From JAZKBN01 sp040388605 (lineage in GTDB: Bacteria > Bacteroidota > Bacteroidia > Cytophagales > Flexibacteraceae): DNA of 64,000 nucleotides. A model generated the notes under the pieces. The model did no database searches. It saw only the letters and a program-made list of their open reading frames with translations, and had not been told where the DNA came from. Shown one piece after another: positions 16,714 through 26,696 of this stretch. The stretch is from positions 1 through 64,000 of the forward strand of contig JAZKBN010000052.1 in NCBI GenBank assembly GCA_040388605.1, written 5' to 3'. Position numbers and translations under genes: made by a program. Numbering within the stretch: the first letter of the stretch is position 1; the number at the start of each line of letters is the position of its first letter.

Positions 16714-17433
16714 TTGCAAGCCCCTAACTTTAAAGACCTCATTATTTTCGAAAGCGAGGACTATATTGCCATTAACAAACCGCCCTACCTGAGCACCCTC
16801 GACGACCGTGCCGAAGGAGCCTTTAAAAGCCTTTTGCGCATGGCAAAAGATTATGAGCCTGAGGCACAGGTATGCCACCGCCTCGATAAGGAAACCAGCG
16901 GCGTATTGCTTATAGCCCGCAATCCCGAGGCCTACCGCCACAGCAGCATGCAGTTTGAGCACAGGCAGGTAACCAAGCGCTACCATGCCGTGGTAGGCGG
17001 CATTCATGATTTTAAAGAGGTTAATGTGTACCTCCCCATTTTACCCCTGCGCACCGGTACCGTTACAATAGATAAGGTGAACGGCAAGGAAGCCGAAACC
17101 ATTTTCAATACCATGGAGGTCTACCGTGCACATACACTGGTTGAATGCAAGCCCATTACCGGGCGCATGCACCAGATTCGCATTCACCTTTCATGTCTGA
17201 AAGCGCCCATTGTGGCAGACCATGCCTACGGCGGCGATGAAATTTACCTGAGCGAGATTAAAGGCAAATTCAAGCTTAAAAAGAACACCGAGGAGCTGCC
17301 CCTAATCAGGCGGGTTGCACTGCACGCACGTGCCCTTACCTTCGGTTTGCTGAACGGTGAAGAAACTACAGTAGAGGCTGAATATCCTAAAGATTTCCGG
17401 GCGCTTATTTCGCAGCTGGAAAAAAACAAGTAA
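16714..17433 (+). CDS. RluA-family pseudouridine synthase
   Basis: The only reasonable start is TTG at 16714; no ATG lies before the core. The 239-residue protein has the catalytic motif HRLDKETSG (Asp near residue 61), the preceding INKPPYLSTLDD strand, and the C-terminal RMHQIRIHL and DHAYGGDE segments of RluA/RluC/RluD enzymes. No S4 domain is present. It should isomerise uridine to pseudouridine in rRNA or tRNA; the target base cannot be assigned. A TAnnTTTG-like string overlaps the start, which may be chance. It ends at a strong terminator. Confidence 0.9.
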   Translation: MQAPNFKDLIIFESEDYIAINKPPYLSTLDDRAEGAFKSLLRMAKDYEPEAQVCHRLDKETSGVLLIARNPEAYRHSSMQFEHRQVTKRYHAVVGGIHDFKEVNVYLPILPLRTGTVTIDKVNGKEAETIFNTMEVYRAHTLVECKPITGRMHQIRIHLSCLKAPIVADHAYGGDEIYLSEIKGKFKLKKNTEELPLIRRVALHARALTFGLLNGEETTVEAEYPKDFRALISQLEKNK

Positions 17434-17465
17434 AACATACGCGTTTCATTTGAAGACAATACTAA

Positions 17466-17500
17466 AGCGAGGTTCCGGCAAAGGGGCCTTGCTTTTTTTT
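17466..17500 (+). terminator. Hairpin terminator
   Basis: agcgaggttcc and ggggccttgct form an 11-bp stem (with G·T pairs), followed by eight T residues, just after the pseudouridine synthase gene. Confidence 0.8.
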
Positions 17501-17612
17501 GTTCAAGTGCAGATAAATGCAGGCGGTATATAAATATGCAGGTAATTTTTACCGTATTTTACTCCTTAGAACCCGGCCCGAATAAACCGGCAGTATTTTA
17601 ACAGGAACAGCT

Positions 17613-19088
17613 TTGCTTTTCAATACCATTGATTTTGCGGTATTTTTCCCGGTAGTGGTCATGCTGTATTTCAGCCTGCCGTACCGCTTTCGTCCGCATT
17701 TGCTGCTGGCGGCAAGCTGTTATTTTTACATGGCTTTTGTACCGGTTTATATACTTATACTGGGCTTCACCATTGTAACAGATTACTTCGCAGGCATACT
17801 TATAGAAGGCAGCGCAGGCAGCAAACGTAAATGGATGCTGGGCCTTAGCATTGTGGCTAACATTAGCGTTCTGGCGGTATTTAAATACTATAACTGGGCT
17901 GCCCTAAGCATTAACCGCATTTTTCAGCTCATGCATACCGATACCCGCCTGGGTATGCTCAGCATTCTGCTGCCCATCGGCCTGTCTTTCCATACCTTCC
18001 AGGCCATGAGCTATACCATAGAAGTATATAGGGGAAAGCAGAAAGCCGAACGCAGCTTTCTTATTTACAGCCTCTATGTAATGTTTTTTCCGCAGCTGGT
18101 TGCGGGACCAATTGAGCGCCCGCAGAATGTAATTTACCAGTTCTTTGAAAAGCATGATTTCAGTTACAGGAATGCCGCCGACGGCATGAAGCTGATTGCA
18201 TGGGGCCTCTTTAAAAAGATGTGCGTGGCAGATAACCTTTCTCTTACAGTAGAAGGGGTATATAAAGCTCCGCGTGAATACTGGGGTATTCCCAGCCTTA
18301 TTGCCACAATATTATTTGCTTTCGAAATCTATTGCGATTTTTCAGGATACTCAGATATTGCCCTCGGCACGGCGCAGGTAATGGGTTTCAGGCTCATGGA
18401 AAACTTCCGCAGGCCTTATGCAGCCCTTTCAGTTACTGAATTTTGGGGTCGCTGGCACATCAGCCTGAGCACATGGTTTCGTGATTATGTTTATATACCC
18501 TTAGGCGGAAACAGGGTATCTAAGCTGCGTTATTACCTGAACATTTTTATTGTTTTTATGCTCAGCGGCATTTGGCACGGTGCCGGGCTCAATTTTATTA
18601 TTTGGGGCGCACTGCACGGCTTTTACAGGGTAACAGGTACCGCAAGCCTGCAGCTCCGGCAAAAGCTGTCGGGTTTAACAGGCTTAACGGCATTGCCGGG
18701 CTTACACAGGTTTATTAACCAATTACAAACATTTATATTGGTATCATTTGCCTGGATATTTTTCAGGGCTGCTTCTTTTACTGATGCCAAACGAATAGCT
18801 ACCCACCTGTTTTCCGGCTGGGGAAAGCAAATAGAAAGGCTGCAGAATGAACCCGACTCTGAATTATGGCTTATTTACGGCGGCGCCCCTGTATATTCGT
18901 TTTGGGCAGGGATCGGCTGCCTGGTTCTTCTTGAAACCGTACAGGCTTTTAAAGGCGAAGGCAGCGGAAGGGCCTGGCTGGCAAAACAACCAAAACTGTT
19001 CCGCTGGTCAGCATACTATGGTTTGGTGCTGCTTTTGATTTTGTTCAACCAGCAGCGGGTTGTTAACTTTATTTACTTCCGGTTCTAA
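17613..19088 (+). CDS. MBOAT family O-acyltransferase (AlgI/DltB type)
   Basis: The TTG at 17613 gives the usual family N-terminus MLFNTIDFAVFFPVV. The 491-residue protein has about ten to twelve membrane segments. Conserved motifs include YCDFSGYSDIALG, FWGRWHISLSTWFRDYVYIPLGG, and the active-site HGAG in SGIWHGAGLNFIIWG (His322). Such enzymes move acyl groups, usually acetyl, across the membrane onto polysaccharide, teichoic acid or other surface acceptors. The gene is followed after 17 bp by a protein with an SGNH-like beginning, the usual partner arrangement. The acceptor is unknown. Confidence 0.92.
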   Translation: MLFNTIDFAVFFPVVVMLYFSLPYRFRPHLLLAASCYFYMAFVPVYILILGFTIVTDYFAGILIEGSAGSKRKWMLGLSIVANISVLAVFKYYNWAALSINRIFQLMHTDTRLGMLSILLPIGLSFHTFQAMSYTIEVYRGKQKAERSFLIYSLYVMFFPQLVAGPIERPQNVIYQFFEKHDFSYRNAADGMKLIAWGLFKKMCVADNLSLTVEGVYKAPREYWGIPSLIATILFAFEIYCDFSGYSDIALGTAQVMGFRLMENFRRPYAALSVTEFWGRWHISLSTWFRDYVYIPLGGNRVSKLRYYLNIFIVFMLSGIWHGAGLNFIIWGALHGFYRVTGTASLQLRQKLSGLTGLTALPGLHRFINQLQTFILVSFAWIFFRAASFTDAKRIATHLFSGWGKQIERLQNEPDSELWLIYGGAPVYSFWAGIGCLVLLETVQAFKGEGSGRAWLAKQPKLFRWSAYYGLVLLLILFNQQRVVNFIYFRF

Positions 19089-19105
19089 AACCAATACAGC
19101 GAAGC

Positions 19106-20137
19106 ATGAATAAAGATTTAGGCAGGTTCCTGGTTTCTTTTACCGCGGTAATGGTAATACCTGCTGCATTGGTACTTTTCTATATAGTATCTGACCCTTT
19201 CATGATTATTCGCCGGTACGATAATTATTATGAAAACTATTTCGGCTCAACAAACCGCGATATGGCCGGAAGCCGCACACTTATTCGGCAAACTGAAAAG
19301 GGGGTTCATTATGAGAGCTTTATACTGGGAAGCTCACTTACCCAATGCATACTTGTTCCTGAATGGGAACGCGTAAGCGGGGTAAAAAACGCCTACCATT
19401 GGGATGCCCACCACGAAGGCATTTTCGGTGTTTGGAGCAAGGTAAAATGGCTCGACAGCACCAACCATCCCTTTAAAAACGTATTGCTTGAGCTTGACGA
19501 TATTTTGCTTTCCATAACCGCAAACGGGGGCGGCTTTATGTATTTTAAAGAACCTGCCATAGCCGGCAACTCTGAGGCGGAAAGGCAATACGAAGCCATA
19601 AAATCTTACTTCTCAAACCCGTTTTTCCTGGCGCATATACATTGGTACTTCAGCGGCAAATTCCTGCCGTATATGGAAAAATACACCCTGAATCCCAACT
19701 CTTATTACAGCAACACTAAAACAAACGACCTTTCTTACATACAGCAAATGCATTTGGTTAAAACAGATTCGGCCGCGTTTTATAAGCGTTTACATGGCAT
19801 GAGCAATCTTGAACCCGCCTTTATGCCCGGTAACTGCGTGCTCAATAATGAATCAAGGCAAATGCTAAAAGATATAAAGGCAGTTTTCGACAGAAAGCAT
19901 GTGAATTATAAAGTTTTGCTTTTCCCCCGAGTTAAACGCCCGGTGTTTTGCGAAAAAGATATCAGGTTTATTCAATCGGTTTTCGGGACCGAAAAGGTGT
20001 ATTATGAGCCCAAAACCGCCTACAAAATTACCGAACTGAACGATTTTTTTGATGTTCATCATGCCAAACCATACTTTGGTACCCGCCTGCTTGAAAAAAT
20101 GTATAAACCTCAATTGCCGACAGTTCATCTGCCATAA
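19106..20137 (+). CDS. MBOAT-partner protein, SGNH/AlgJ-like
   Basis: The 343-residue protein has an N-terminal membrane anchor (FLVSFTAVMVIPAALVLFYIV, about 8-28), then a periplasmic domain. ESFILGSSLTQC near residue 70 resembles the first block of SGNH acyl-transfer proteins (G-S-S), and a late segment DVHHAKPYFG (about 318) contains an Asp-x-x-His that could complete the catalytic pair. The order and the 17-bp gap from the MBOAT gene suggest it transfers or positions the acyl group on the outside. Sequence similarity is weak, so the catalytic assignment is inference. Confidence 0.7.
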   Translation: MNKDLGRFLVSFTAVMVIPAALVLFYIVSDPFMIIRRYDNYYENYFGSTNRDMAGSRTLIRQTEKGVHYESFILGSSLTQCILVPEWERVSGVKNAYHWDAHHEGIFGVWSKVKWLDSTNHPFKNVLLELDDILLSITANGGGFMYFKEPAIAGNSEAERQYEAIKSYFSNPFFLAHIHWYFSGKFLPYMEKYTLNPNSYYSNTKTNDLSYIQQMHLVKTDSAAFYKRLHGMSNLEPAFMPGNCVLNNESRQMLKDIKAVFDRKHVNYKVLLFPRVKRPVFCEKDIRFIQSVFGTEKVYYEPKTAYKITELNDFFDVHHAKPYFGTRLLEKMYKPQLPTVHLP

Positions 20138-20186
20138 AAAACAATCAGTAAAATTTGCCTGCTTTTTAACGCATCAGTCTCAGAAA

Positions 20187-20231
20187 AAACAACAAAGCCG
20201 ACATGCGATTTACACGAGGGCTTTGTTGTTT
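20187..20231. terminator. Bidirectional inverted-repeat terminator
   Basis: A 13-bp perfect stem (aaacaacaaagcc / ggctttgttgttt) with a 19-nt loop between the convergent SGNH-like and histidine kinase genes. Confidence 0.7.
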
Positions 20232-20279
20232 ACTTTTCTTATTTCGGGTTGCAGACCCCCGCTGAATTTCCTTCATTAC

Positions 20280-22904
20280 CTACAGTTTCTCTTTAAACGT
20301 CAGGGTATAGGTGGTGCCTTTATAAGCCACAATTTCAAGACCGGCGCGTATTTGCTTGCTCAGCTCATAAACCAGTGTCATACCCAAAGATACACCCGGC
20401 GCTCTGGCGCCCGGCATGGCAGAATCTGGCAGGCCGGCGCCGTTATCGCTAACGCTAAGGGTGCATATATTGTCAACCTTGCTGAAGGATACTACAATAT
20501 GACCTTTTGTGCCTTCAGGGAAAGCATGCTTGCATGAATTGCTGATAAGCTCATTTACTATAAGCCCGCAGGGAACTGCATCGGTCAGGTTCAGGCTTGC
20601 ATTTTCGGCCTTCAGGCTCAGGCTTACCTGCCCTTTGCTGAGGTAAGAGCGGGCAATGTGTGCAATCAGGCTGTCGAGGTACTTGCCGAAATCTATAGTG
20701 CTGAACGAGGAGCCCTGGTATAATTGCTCATGAATAAGGGCCATACCTTTTATCCGGTTTTGGCTTTCCCTGAAAATGGCAATGGTATCAGGGTCGCTGA
20801 GGTAATTGCTTTGCAAATGCAGCAGGCCAGATATTACGGCCATATTGTTCTTCACCCTGTGGTGAATTTCCTTTATGAGTATCTCTTTTTCGTGGAGGCT
20901 GGTTTTAATTTGCTCCTCGTTTTTCCTGCGTTCGCTTACATCAGAAATACGCATCAGCAGGAAGCTGCGGTTCAGAATATCTATGGTGCTTACCGCGGTG
21001 CTGCCCCAGAATTTTTTACCGCTTCGGGTTTCGTATTCCTTTTCAACAAACCATACCTTTTGCTGCCTGAGCTCCGCTTCCATTTCTGCCATAAGGTGAT
21101 CAAGGCCCATAATGGTACGGAATTCAGGTGTACCCATACCTATATAATCTCCTTTGCTGCGCACCCCGAACATCATAACCGCCTGTAAATTGCAATTGGT
21201 TATGCGCCTTGTTTCGCCGTCTACGAGAAAGAGGGCATCGGCAGAGTTGTTGAATACGGCTTCAAGCAGCTGCCTGCTTTCGCGCAGTCGCCTTTCGGCC
21301 TGAATGCGGTGGGTAATATCAACACACACGCCCAATACGTCCATAGATCCGTCGGGCCCGGTAACAGGGCACTTGGTTGTAAGCAGGTGATGCTCTGCCC
21401 CCGTTTCCGGGTTCACATACATTTCTTCCCTTATATGTGTTTCGCGGGTTTCAAGCACATATTTATCGGTATCAAGGTACTCGCGCAGGGCTTCTTTATT
21501 TTTAATAAATACCTGCTCATAAGAACCCTCAATAGATTCAGGCGTACCACCCAAAGTTTCGGCCATGGCTTTGTTCACGAGCTCATAACGTCCATCGGCA
21601 TTTTTAACGAAAATAAGGTTTGGGTCGGTATCAATAATTCTCCGCAGGTAACTTCGGTAGTTTTCACGCTCGCGCTCTGCTTTGAGCCTCTGCGTCATAT
21701 CAGTAATCATAGCCAGGCGAGCAGTAGGGCCGTTGGGCTCAGGCGGCAGCTCATGCGAATAAACCTCTACTTCAAGCACATCACCGTTTTTCTTCAGGTG
21801 CTTCCAGGCCAGGTGGCTTTTTTCGTTAGGTGTGAGGCTTTTAATACGATCGCGAAGTTTATCCCTTTCACTTTCAGGCCTTATGTTTTCAATATTCATG
21901 CTCATAAATTCATTTCGGCTGTAGCCGTAGAGCTGAATGGCGGCATCGTTTACATCTAAAAAGGCCAGGTTTTCGGTATTAAAAATCCACATCGGCTGCG
22001 GATTATTGGCAAACAAATCCCGGTATCGGTGCTCGCTTTCCTGCAACCTGATTCGGTCTTCACGTTGAGCGGTAATATCTGTAACGCGTACAAGCAGGTG
22101 ATCCTGTCCGTCGATAAACAGTTTTTTCACATTCATGGCGCCCCAGCGTACATTACCTTTGAATGTTTTGTACTCTGCCTCCATGTTAAACTCATTATGT
22201 TCGGCAGTTGCTTTAATCATTGTCTGCCTGAGTGCATCACTCGGCGGGTTCACATAAAGGTCCTGAACATTTGTGTTCAGCAATTGCTCCATGCTGTCGG
22301 CTTCAAAAAACTCAAGGGCTTTCAGGTTGCAGGTAATGCTCACAGGTGCCAGAGGGCGACGCAGAATGAGCACATCGGGCGACTCCTGCACCACCAGGTT
22401 CAGCATATTTTCGCTGTGCAGCAGGCGGTCTGCGGCTTGTTTTTCTGCCGTATTGTTATGCAGGTTCAACATTACAGCAGTATGCCCGGAACGCCTGTGA
22501 TCATCTGTAATATCAAGCATGCAGCGGAAATGCTTTGCGCCCTGCGTTATTTCTACTGTACCCGGTAAATTGGTTTCAAGTACATTTAAAATTGCCCTTC
22601 GTATTATTTTCCCGTTTTCATCGCCGAAAACCGATTCAGGCTCTTCACTGAAATTAGTGGCTCGTCTTTCATCTTCCCGGTATGGCGAAATAATGGTTCC
22701 TATTCCGGTAATTCCTCTGCCACGGGCAAAATATATGCAGCCTGAATCATCGGCAAGAGCCATTAATGAATCGGGCAGAATAATACAGCCTGTTTCCGGT
22801 CCGGGTAAGTCCGATGCGGCCGAATTTACCGTTTGCCTGTCTTCTTCGTTGAATTCGCCTGCGTTGGTGCCCGCAGCAAAACTGTCTGTTGGTAAATGTC
22901 TCAT
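20280..22904 (-). CDS. Multi-PAS sensor histidine kinase (HisKA_2/HWE-type)
   Basis: I start at the ATG at 22904; a TTG at 22979 would extend it by 25 residues. The 874-residue soluble protein has no membrane segment. It carries an N-terminal GAF/PAS-like region and four PAS/PAC units spread over about 150-660, then a coiled linker and a HisKA_2 dimerisation helix with LIKEIHHRVKNNMAVISGLL (phospho-accepting His near residue 684). The HATPase_c domain follows, with N-box NELISNSCKHAF and G1 box DNGAGL. This kinase type often signals to single-domain regulators. No response regulator is adjacent. It probably senses several cytosolic or redox cues. Confidence 0.9.
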   Translation of the reverse strand: MRHLPTDSFAAGTNAGEFNEEDRQTVNSAASDLPGPETGCIILPDSLMALADDSGCIYFARGRGITGIGTIISPYREDERRATNFSEEPESVFGDENGKIIRRAILNVLETNLPGTVEITQGAKHFRCMLDITDDHRRSGHTAVMLNLHNNTAEKQAADRLLHSENMLNLVVQESPDVLILRRPLAPVSITCNLKALEFFEADSMEQLLNTNVQDLYVNPPSDALRQTMIKATAEHNEFNMEAEYKTFKGNVRWGAMNVKKLFIDGQDHLLVRVTDITAQREDRIRLQESEHRYRDLFANNPQPMWIFNTENLAFLDVNDAAIQLYGYSRNEFMSMNIENIRPESERDKLRDRIKSLTPNEKSHLAWKHLKKNGDVLEVEVYSHELPPEPNGPTARLAMITDMTQRLKAERERENYRSYLRRIIDTDPNLIFVKNADGRYELVNKAMAETLGGTPESIEGSYEQVFIKNKEALREYLDTDKYVLETRETHIREEMYVNPETGAEHHLLTTKCPVTGPDGSMDVLGVCVDITHRIQAERRLRESRQLLEAVFNNSADALFLVDGETRRITNCNLQAVMMFGVRSKGDYIGMGTPEFRTIMGLDHLMAEMEAELRQQKVWFVEKEYETRSGKKFWGSTAVSTIDILNRSFLLMRISDVSERRKNEEQIKTSLHEKEILIKEIHHRVKNNMAVISGLLHLQSNYLSDPDTIAIFRESQNRIKGMALIHEQLYQGSSFSTIDFGKYLDSLIAHIARSYLSKGQVSLSLKAENASLNLTDAVPCGLIVNELISNSCKHAFPEGTKGHIVVSFSKVDNICTLSVSDNGAGLPDSAMPGARAPGVSLGMTLVYELSKQIRAGLEIVAYKGTTYTLTFKEKL

Positions 22905-23087
22905 AAAGCAATACGATTTGTGGCAGGGCAAAGCCCTGTTTTTCGTCGGTTTAAAGCGCCCTGAATAATCGGGGCACAAGCGGGTAAACGGGAGTGTTTC
23001 AGGCCCGGCTTAAATCAACAATTTAAGAGTGCCGGCTCTTTATTAAATTCTTAAAGTATTATGGTTCATTAAATGAACCCGGGGAAT

Positions 23088-25016
23088 TTACTCTTCTGTC
23101 ATTGGCGGAGATTTCCGCCTGAGTTGTTTTACAAGAAAACGTGTGGTATCAACGGTAACCGGGGTACTTACATTCTGCTGCTTACTTAAGGTAAGTATTT
23201 TAAATTTACCCGTTTCAGGATATATTCTTTGCAGCGGTCCGTCGCCAATCCTGATATCAACGGGCATATTAAAGCCGGGTGCATCGGCCGCCCATTCATA
23301 CATGATATTATCATCTTTCTCCAGGAAAAGCAAAACGGGGGGTTCTTTGTAATGTAAGTATTGGCGAAAAAAAGAATTGAAATCAGTTTTTGTTTCTACA
23401 TTAATAAAAGCCACAAGACTGTCGGTTGAGGTTTGCTTACCTCCAAAATGTTGCTGAATGCGCTTCAGCAGGCTAAAAAATTCAGGGTCGTTATTCATTA
23501 CACTGCGTAGGGTATGCAGCATCCAGGCGCCTTTATAGTAAATATCGTTATCTGTTCTCTTATGGAAAGCCACGTTGCGTGGGGCAAGCAGGGGCTTTTT
23601 ATTTTTAATGTAGCCGCGCTGCATTTCAAGGTAAGCCAGGGCAGAATCTTTGCCTTTTAAACATTCCAGGTACAGTGTTTCGGAATAAGTGCAAAAACCT
23701 TCATGAATCCACATATCTGCAGGGTCTGAAACGCTTACATTATTACCCCAGTACTCATGCCCGCTTTCATGGATAATTATAAAATCGAAGCCTTGCGTGC
23801 GGTTCTTAAAGTTGTTCCCGTAGGCAATTGCGCCCTGGTGCTCCATACCCCAATAAGGGGTTTGAACAAGCGCATAGCCGTCTTTTGCATAGGGGTAGGG
23901 CCCGAACAAATCCTCGTAGCAGCGCAGCATGGGCTTCACCTGCTTAAAGTGTTTTTGTGCAATTTCTTTGTTCTTGCGCAGCACGTAATAATCAAGTGAA
24001 TATTCAGTTATTTTTGCACCGGTATTTGCATTTTTCCGGAGTTCAGCAACCCTTGCAGTCCCGGGTTTCGGGCCCCTGTACACCTCGCTGAAGTGCACAT
24101 AATCTGCCACGTTCAGGGTTATATTGTAAGTATTAATAGGGTAAGTAACCTGCCATGTAAAGCGGGTATAGCCATCGGGCAGCTTTGTGGTTTCAGCCAG
24201 GTTTCCGTTGCTTACGCACATAAGACCGGTTGGCACCTCGGTACTGATGGTTGCGCCCCTATCAGGCTCATCGCTGAGGTGATCTTTGCAGGGGAACCAG
24301 ATACTTGCGCCCACATCTTCGCAGCTTACACCAATCCAGGGCTTAAGCTCGTTGCTGCTGCTGTCGGTGGCGAACACGAAACCCCCGTCCCAGGGTGGTT
24401 TTGCGGCAAGCATGGGGTTGCCGTGGTAGTAAACCCTTGCCATATTACTGCTTCCGGCCAAAAGCTTTACCGGTGAATGTACAAATACCGCATTCAGCTC
24501 CCGTGTATAATACACGGCATTACCCTTAGGAGCAGGGGCTTGCATAGCCGGGGCTTTAGCTCCGGCAACTGTTTTTTTGGCGCCGGGCCCTGCCTTTACA
24601 GTTAAAGGGGCCGGAGAATACATCAGGATGCTGTCTATGATTAAATTGGCATAGAGGTCAAGCTGCATGATGCTGAAATCATCGGTGGCTTTAAAAGTAA
24701 TATCGGTATAGCCGGCTATGCTTTTTTGTTCGGGTACAAGGCGCAGGTGCAGGCCATAATGCTGCACATCGAAACAGGTACGATAGGGGCTTAATGCGCC
24801 GCGTAAAGTATCGGCGCGGTTAAAAATCAGGTTTGAGTCTATCAGGCGGCCGGGCCGGCCGGGCGGGCGTGGTATTTGCTTTGGCAGCAGGCTTGGCTTA
24901 ACGCCCTGGGCAAATACCGAATCAGGTGACAAAAGGCCGGCAGCAAAAGCTGCTGCCATTAAAACACATAGGGACGAAACACGAAAAAGCCCCTTTTTTA
25001 TATCTCGTAATTGCAA
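23088..25016 (-). CDS. M1 family aminopeptidase, exported
   Basis: No ATG fits the start. I prefer the TTG at 25016, which gives a short basic n-region before the hydrophobic signal segment (FRVSSLCVLMAAAFAAGLL, cleavage after FAQ); a TTG at 25085 is the longest option. The protein of about 642 residues has the M1 fold: a long beta-sandwich, then the catalytic HExxH (H416, E417, H420) with E439 eighteen residues later in WIHEGF. It cleaves N-terminal residues from peptides in the periplasm or outside the cell, binding one zinc. The GAMEN-type motif is represented by MEHQGAIAYGN. Monocistronic. Confidence 0.9.
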   Translation of the reverse strand: MQLRDIKKGLFRVSSLCVLMAAAFAAGLLSPDSVFAQGVKPSLLPKQIPRPPGRPGRLIDSNLIFNRADTLRGALSPYRTCFDVQHYGLHLRLVPEQKSIAGYTDITFKATDDFSIMQLDLYANLIIDSILMYSPAPLTVKAGPGAKKTVAGAKAPAMQAPAPKGNAVYYTRELNAVFVHSPVKLLAGSSNMARVYYHGNPMLAAKPPWDGGFVFATDSSSNELKPWIGVSCEDVGASIWFPCKDHLSDEPDRGATISTEVPTGLMCVSNGNLAETTKLPDGYTRFTWQVTYPINTYNITLNVADYVHFSEVYRGPKPGTARVAELRKNANTGAKITEYSLDYYVLRKNKEIAQKHFKQVKPMLRCYEDLFGPYPYAKDGYALVQTPYWGMEHQGAIAYGNNFKNRTQGFDFIIIHESGHEYWGNNVSVSDPADMWIHEGFCTYSETLYLECLKGKDSALAYLEMQRGYIKNKKPLLAPRNVAFHKRTDNDIYYKGAWMLHTLRSVMNNDPEFFSLLKRIQQHFGGKQTSTDSLVAFINVETKTDFNSFFRQYLHYKEPPVLLFLEKDDNIMYEWAADAPGFNMPVDIRIGDGPLQRIYPETGKFKILTLSKQQNVSTPVTVDTTRFLVKQLRRKSPPMTEE

Positions 25017-25156
25017 AATACAGTAGGTAATACGTTGAAAACACAGCGCAAAGGGCGCAGAAAAACAATTAAATAAGCTTGGCAAAATATTCAGATTTGA
25101 TTTTAAGGCCGGTATTTTATGCCCTTAATTGTTCCGCTCAGGTATTAAAAAAGACC

Positions 25157-25336
25157 ATGCGCAGGCAATTTATTGCAGGCCAAAGCAGTTATATCGAAAT
25201 TGGAACATTATTGATAACCGGGGTTTTACCGGGCCCGGCTAAGAAGGAATATGAACAAACCTTGGTTTCGCAATTGAACCAAGTTCCGGGAATTCAGTCA
25301 TATAACAAAATCTCTGTTTTTCTGCCCGGCAAATAA
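25157..25336 (+). CDS. Small hypothetical protein, BON-like
   Basis: A 59-residue ORF from the ATG at 25157; the frame is open from a TTG at 25079 that overlaps the divergent aminopeptidase start. The body (IEIGTLLITGVLPGP, an acidic helix, then PGIQSYNKISVFLPGK) has the strand-helix-strand pattern and G-V/I-x-x-x-N turn of a BON domain, but it is too short to be sure. It lies 52 bp upstream of a beta-barrel gene on the same strand. Function unknown. Confidence 0.45.
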   Translation: MRRQFIAGQSSYIEIGTLLITGVLPGPAKKEYEQTLVSQLNQVPGIQSYNKISVFLPGK

Positions 25337-25388
25337 TTGCGCGGCTTGATTCTGAAAGAGCAATAAAGGTATAAAAACCTGATAAATT

Positions 25389-26312
25389 ATGCGTCATACC
25401 CTATATGTATTATTGGCTTTTTTGCTCCCATACCGGGCGCATGCAGCCGGTATGCAGCAGTATGCCGACCTTAAAATTACCGAAGAAGTAAAAGAATCGT
25501 ATTTTGAGTACCCAAGCCCGGGACTTCCTGCCCTGGCCTCCGACCCTGATTCTTCCCGGAGCGGCGACCCCGACAGCAGCCTGAGCGCAGATTCTCGCAG
25601 GCGTATTCGCCGATCGAATATATTTGTTCGCCGAGACAGCACCGGGCATATAATACCTTATTCGCCTGCCAACCTTTCGTTCTTCGGCCGGCGCGACCCT
25701 GCAAGAATTCAACCGGGAAAAACCAATATTCGCCTGGTAGCCAACCTTGATGCACGTAACAGCTTTATACTCGGCTCGCAGGCCTTTATGCTGGGCGGCA
25801 AGCTGGGCCTTGAGTTTAACGACAGGTGGCGCACCGGCATAGGCTATTACTTCCTGCCTAAGGCATATATTTACAATTACAGTCCGCCCTCTAATGAGCC
25901 GCAGCCCTTGGTGGTGCAACAGAAAATGAGCTTCTCTTATTTTTCCTTATACGGCGAATACGTAATGTACAGCAATCGTAAATGGGAGTTCAGCAGCCCT
26001 GTTTCACTGGGCTTCGGTAACATTCACATGAGCGATCTTGATTTGAACGGCAGGCCCATAGATAAGCCCCGCAACCGCCCTGTTTTGCTGATTGAGCCTT
26101 ACCTGAGCGGGCATTACCGCATTTTCAGCTGGGTGGGCATAGGCGCCGGGGTGGGCTACCGCCATGTATTCGATACCCGCAAAAAATTCAAATTCGATAA
26201 CGATACCCGTCTCAGCCGCGGCTTCGACTCACCCATCTGGATTGTAAAAGTCAAGCTTTTCCCCGGCGATATATTAAGGGTTTTCCAAGGGAGACAAAGC
26301 GTTTGGAAATAG
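25389..26312 (+). CDS. Probable outer-membrane protein
   Basis: The 307-residue protein has a signal peptide (MRHTLYVLLAFLLPYRAHA, cleavage near residue 19), then a charged disordered stretch rich in Asp, Ser and Arg (about 40-80), then a region of alternating beta strands with aromatic girdles (about 105-307), for example WRTGIGYYFLPKAYIYNY and WVGIGAGVGYRH. This fits an outer-membrane barrel of about eight to ten strands. No family is named with confidence. The 384-bp region that follows has no gene. Confidence 0.65.
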   Translation: MRHTLYVLLAFLLPYRAHAAGMQQYADLKITEEVKESYFEYPSPGLPALASDPDSSRSGDPDSSLSADSRRRIRRSNIFVRRDSTGHIIPYSPANLSFFGRRDPARIQPGKTNIRLVANLDARNSFILGSQAFMLGGKLGLEFNDRWRTGIGYYFLPKAYIYNYSPPSNEPQPLVVQQKMSFSYFSLYGEYVMYSNRKWEFSSPVSLGFGNIHMSDLDLNGRPIDKPRNRPVLLIEPYLSGHYRIFSWVGIGAGVGYRHVFDTRKKFKFDNDTRLSRGFDSPIWIVKVKLFPGDILRVFQGRQSVWK

Positions 26313-26696
26313 AAAACCTAAAGAATTAAAAAAGCTTTTTAAGGGCGCAGCGCATACATAAATGTGTGCTTTGTGCATGTTACTTCATTACCGGTTTATT
26401 TTTTTGCACTTATTCCTATGCCCTTTTCCACAAATTGATATGTTCCCGAATTTCGGAATTTTATACCCATCAGAAAGGCTGTATTATTCCCCGGTTTACA
26501 GCGTTATATAAAGTAAGCAATATAATATTCTATTTTTTAAGCACGTAGTTTAGAAATGTTCTGCATAAGCACATTCTTTAATCTTTTTAAATCTGTTTCC
26601 GGGCTTGGGGCGTATGTTTTGTTATGTAAGCCGGGCCGAATATGCTTGTTACACAGCGAAACGGCTTAAAATAAACCACTAAACAAAATTAAACCT
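26313..26696. other. Intergenic region upstream of ferritin-like pair
   Basis: 384 bp with high AT content and no convincing ORF; a 60-codon frame (26366-26548) has no supporting features. It probably holds the promoter of the ferritin-like operon, but no consensus box stands out. Confidence 0.5.

Noticed and set aside
20049..20537. 162-codon plus-strand ORF after the SGNH-like gene
   Set aside because: It overlaps the end of that gene and the histidine kinase on the other strand, and crosses a strong terminator.
23063..23079. 17-bp palindrome (ggttcatt-a-aatgaacc) near the aminopeptidase stop
   Set aside because: It is perfect, but no T run follows on either strand; it could be a weak terminator or a chance AT-rich palindrome, so it is not listed as a feature.
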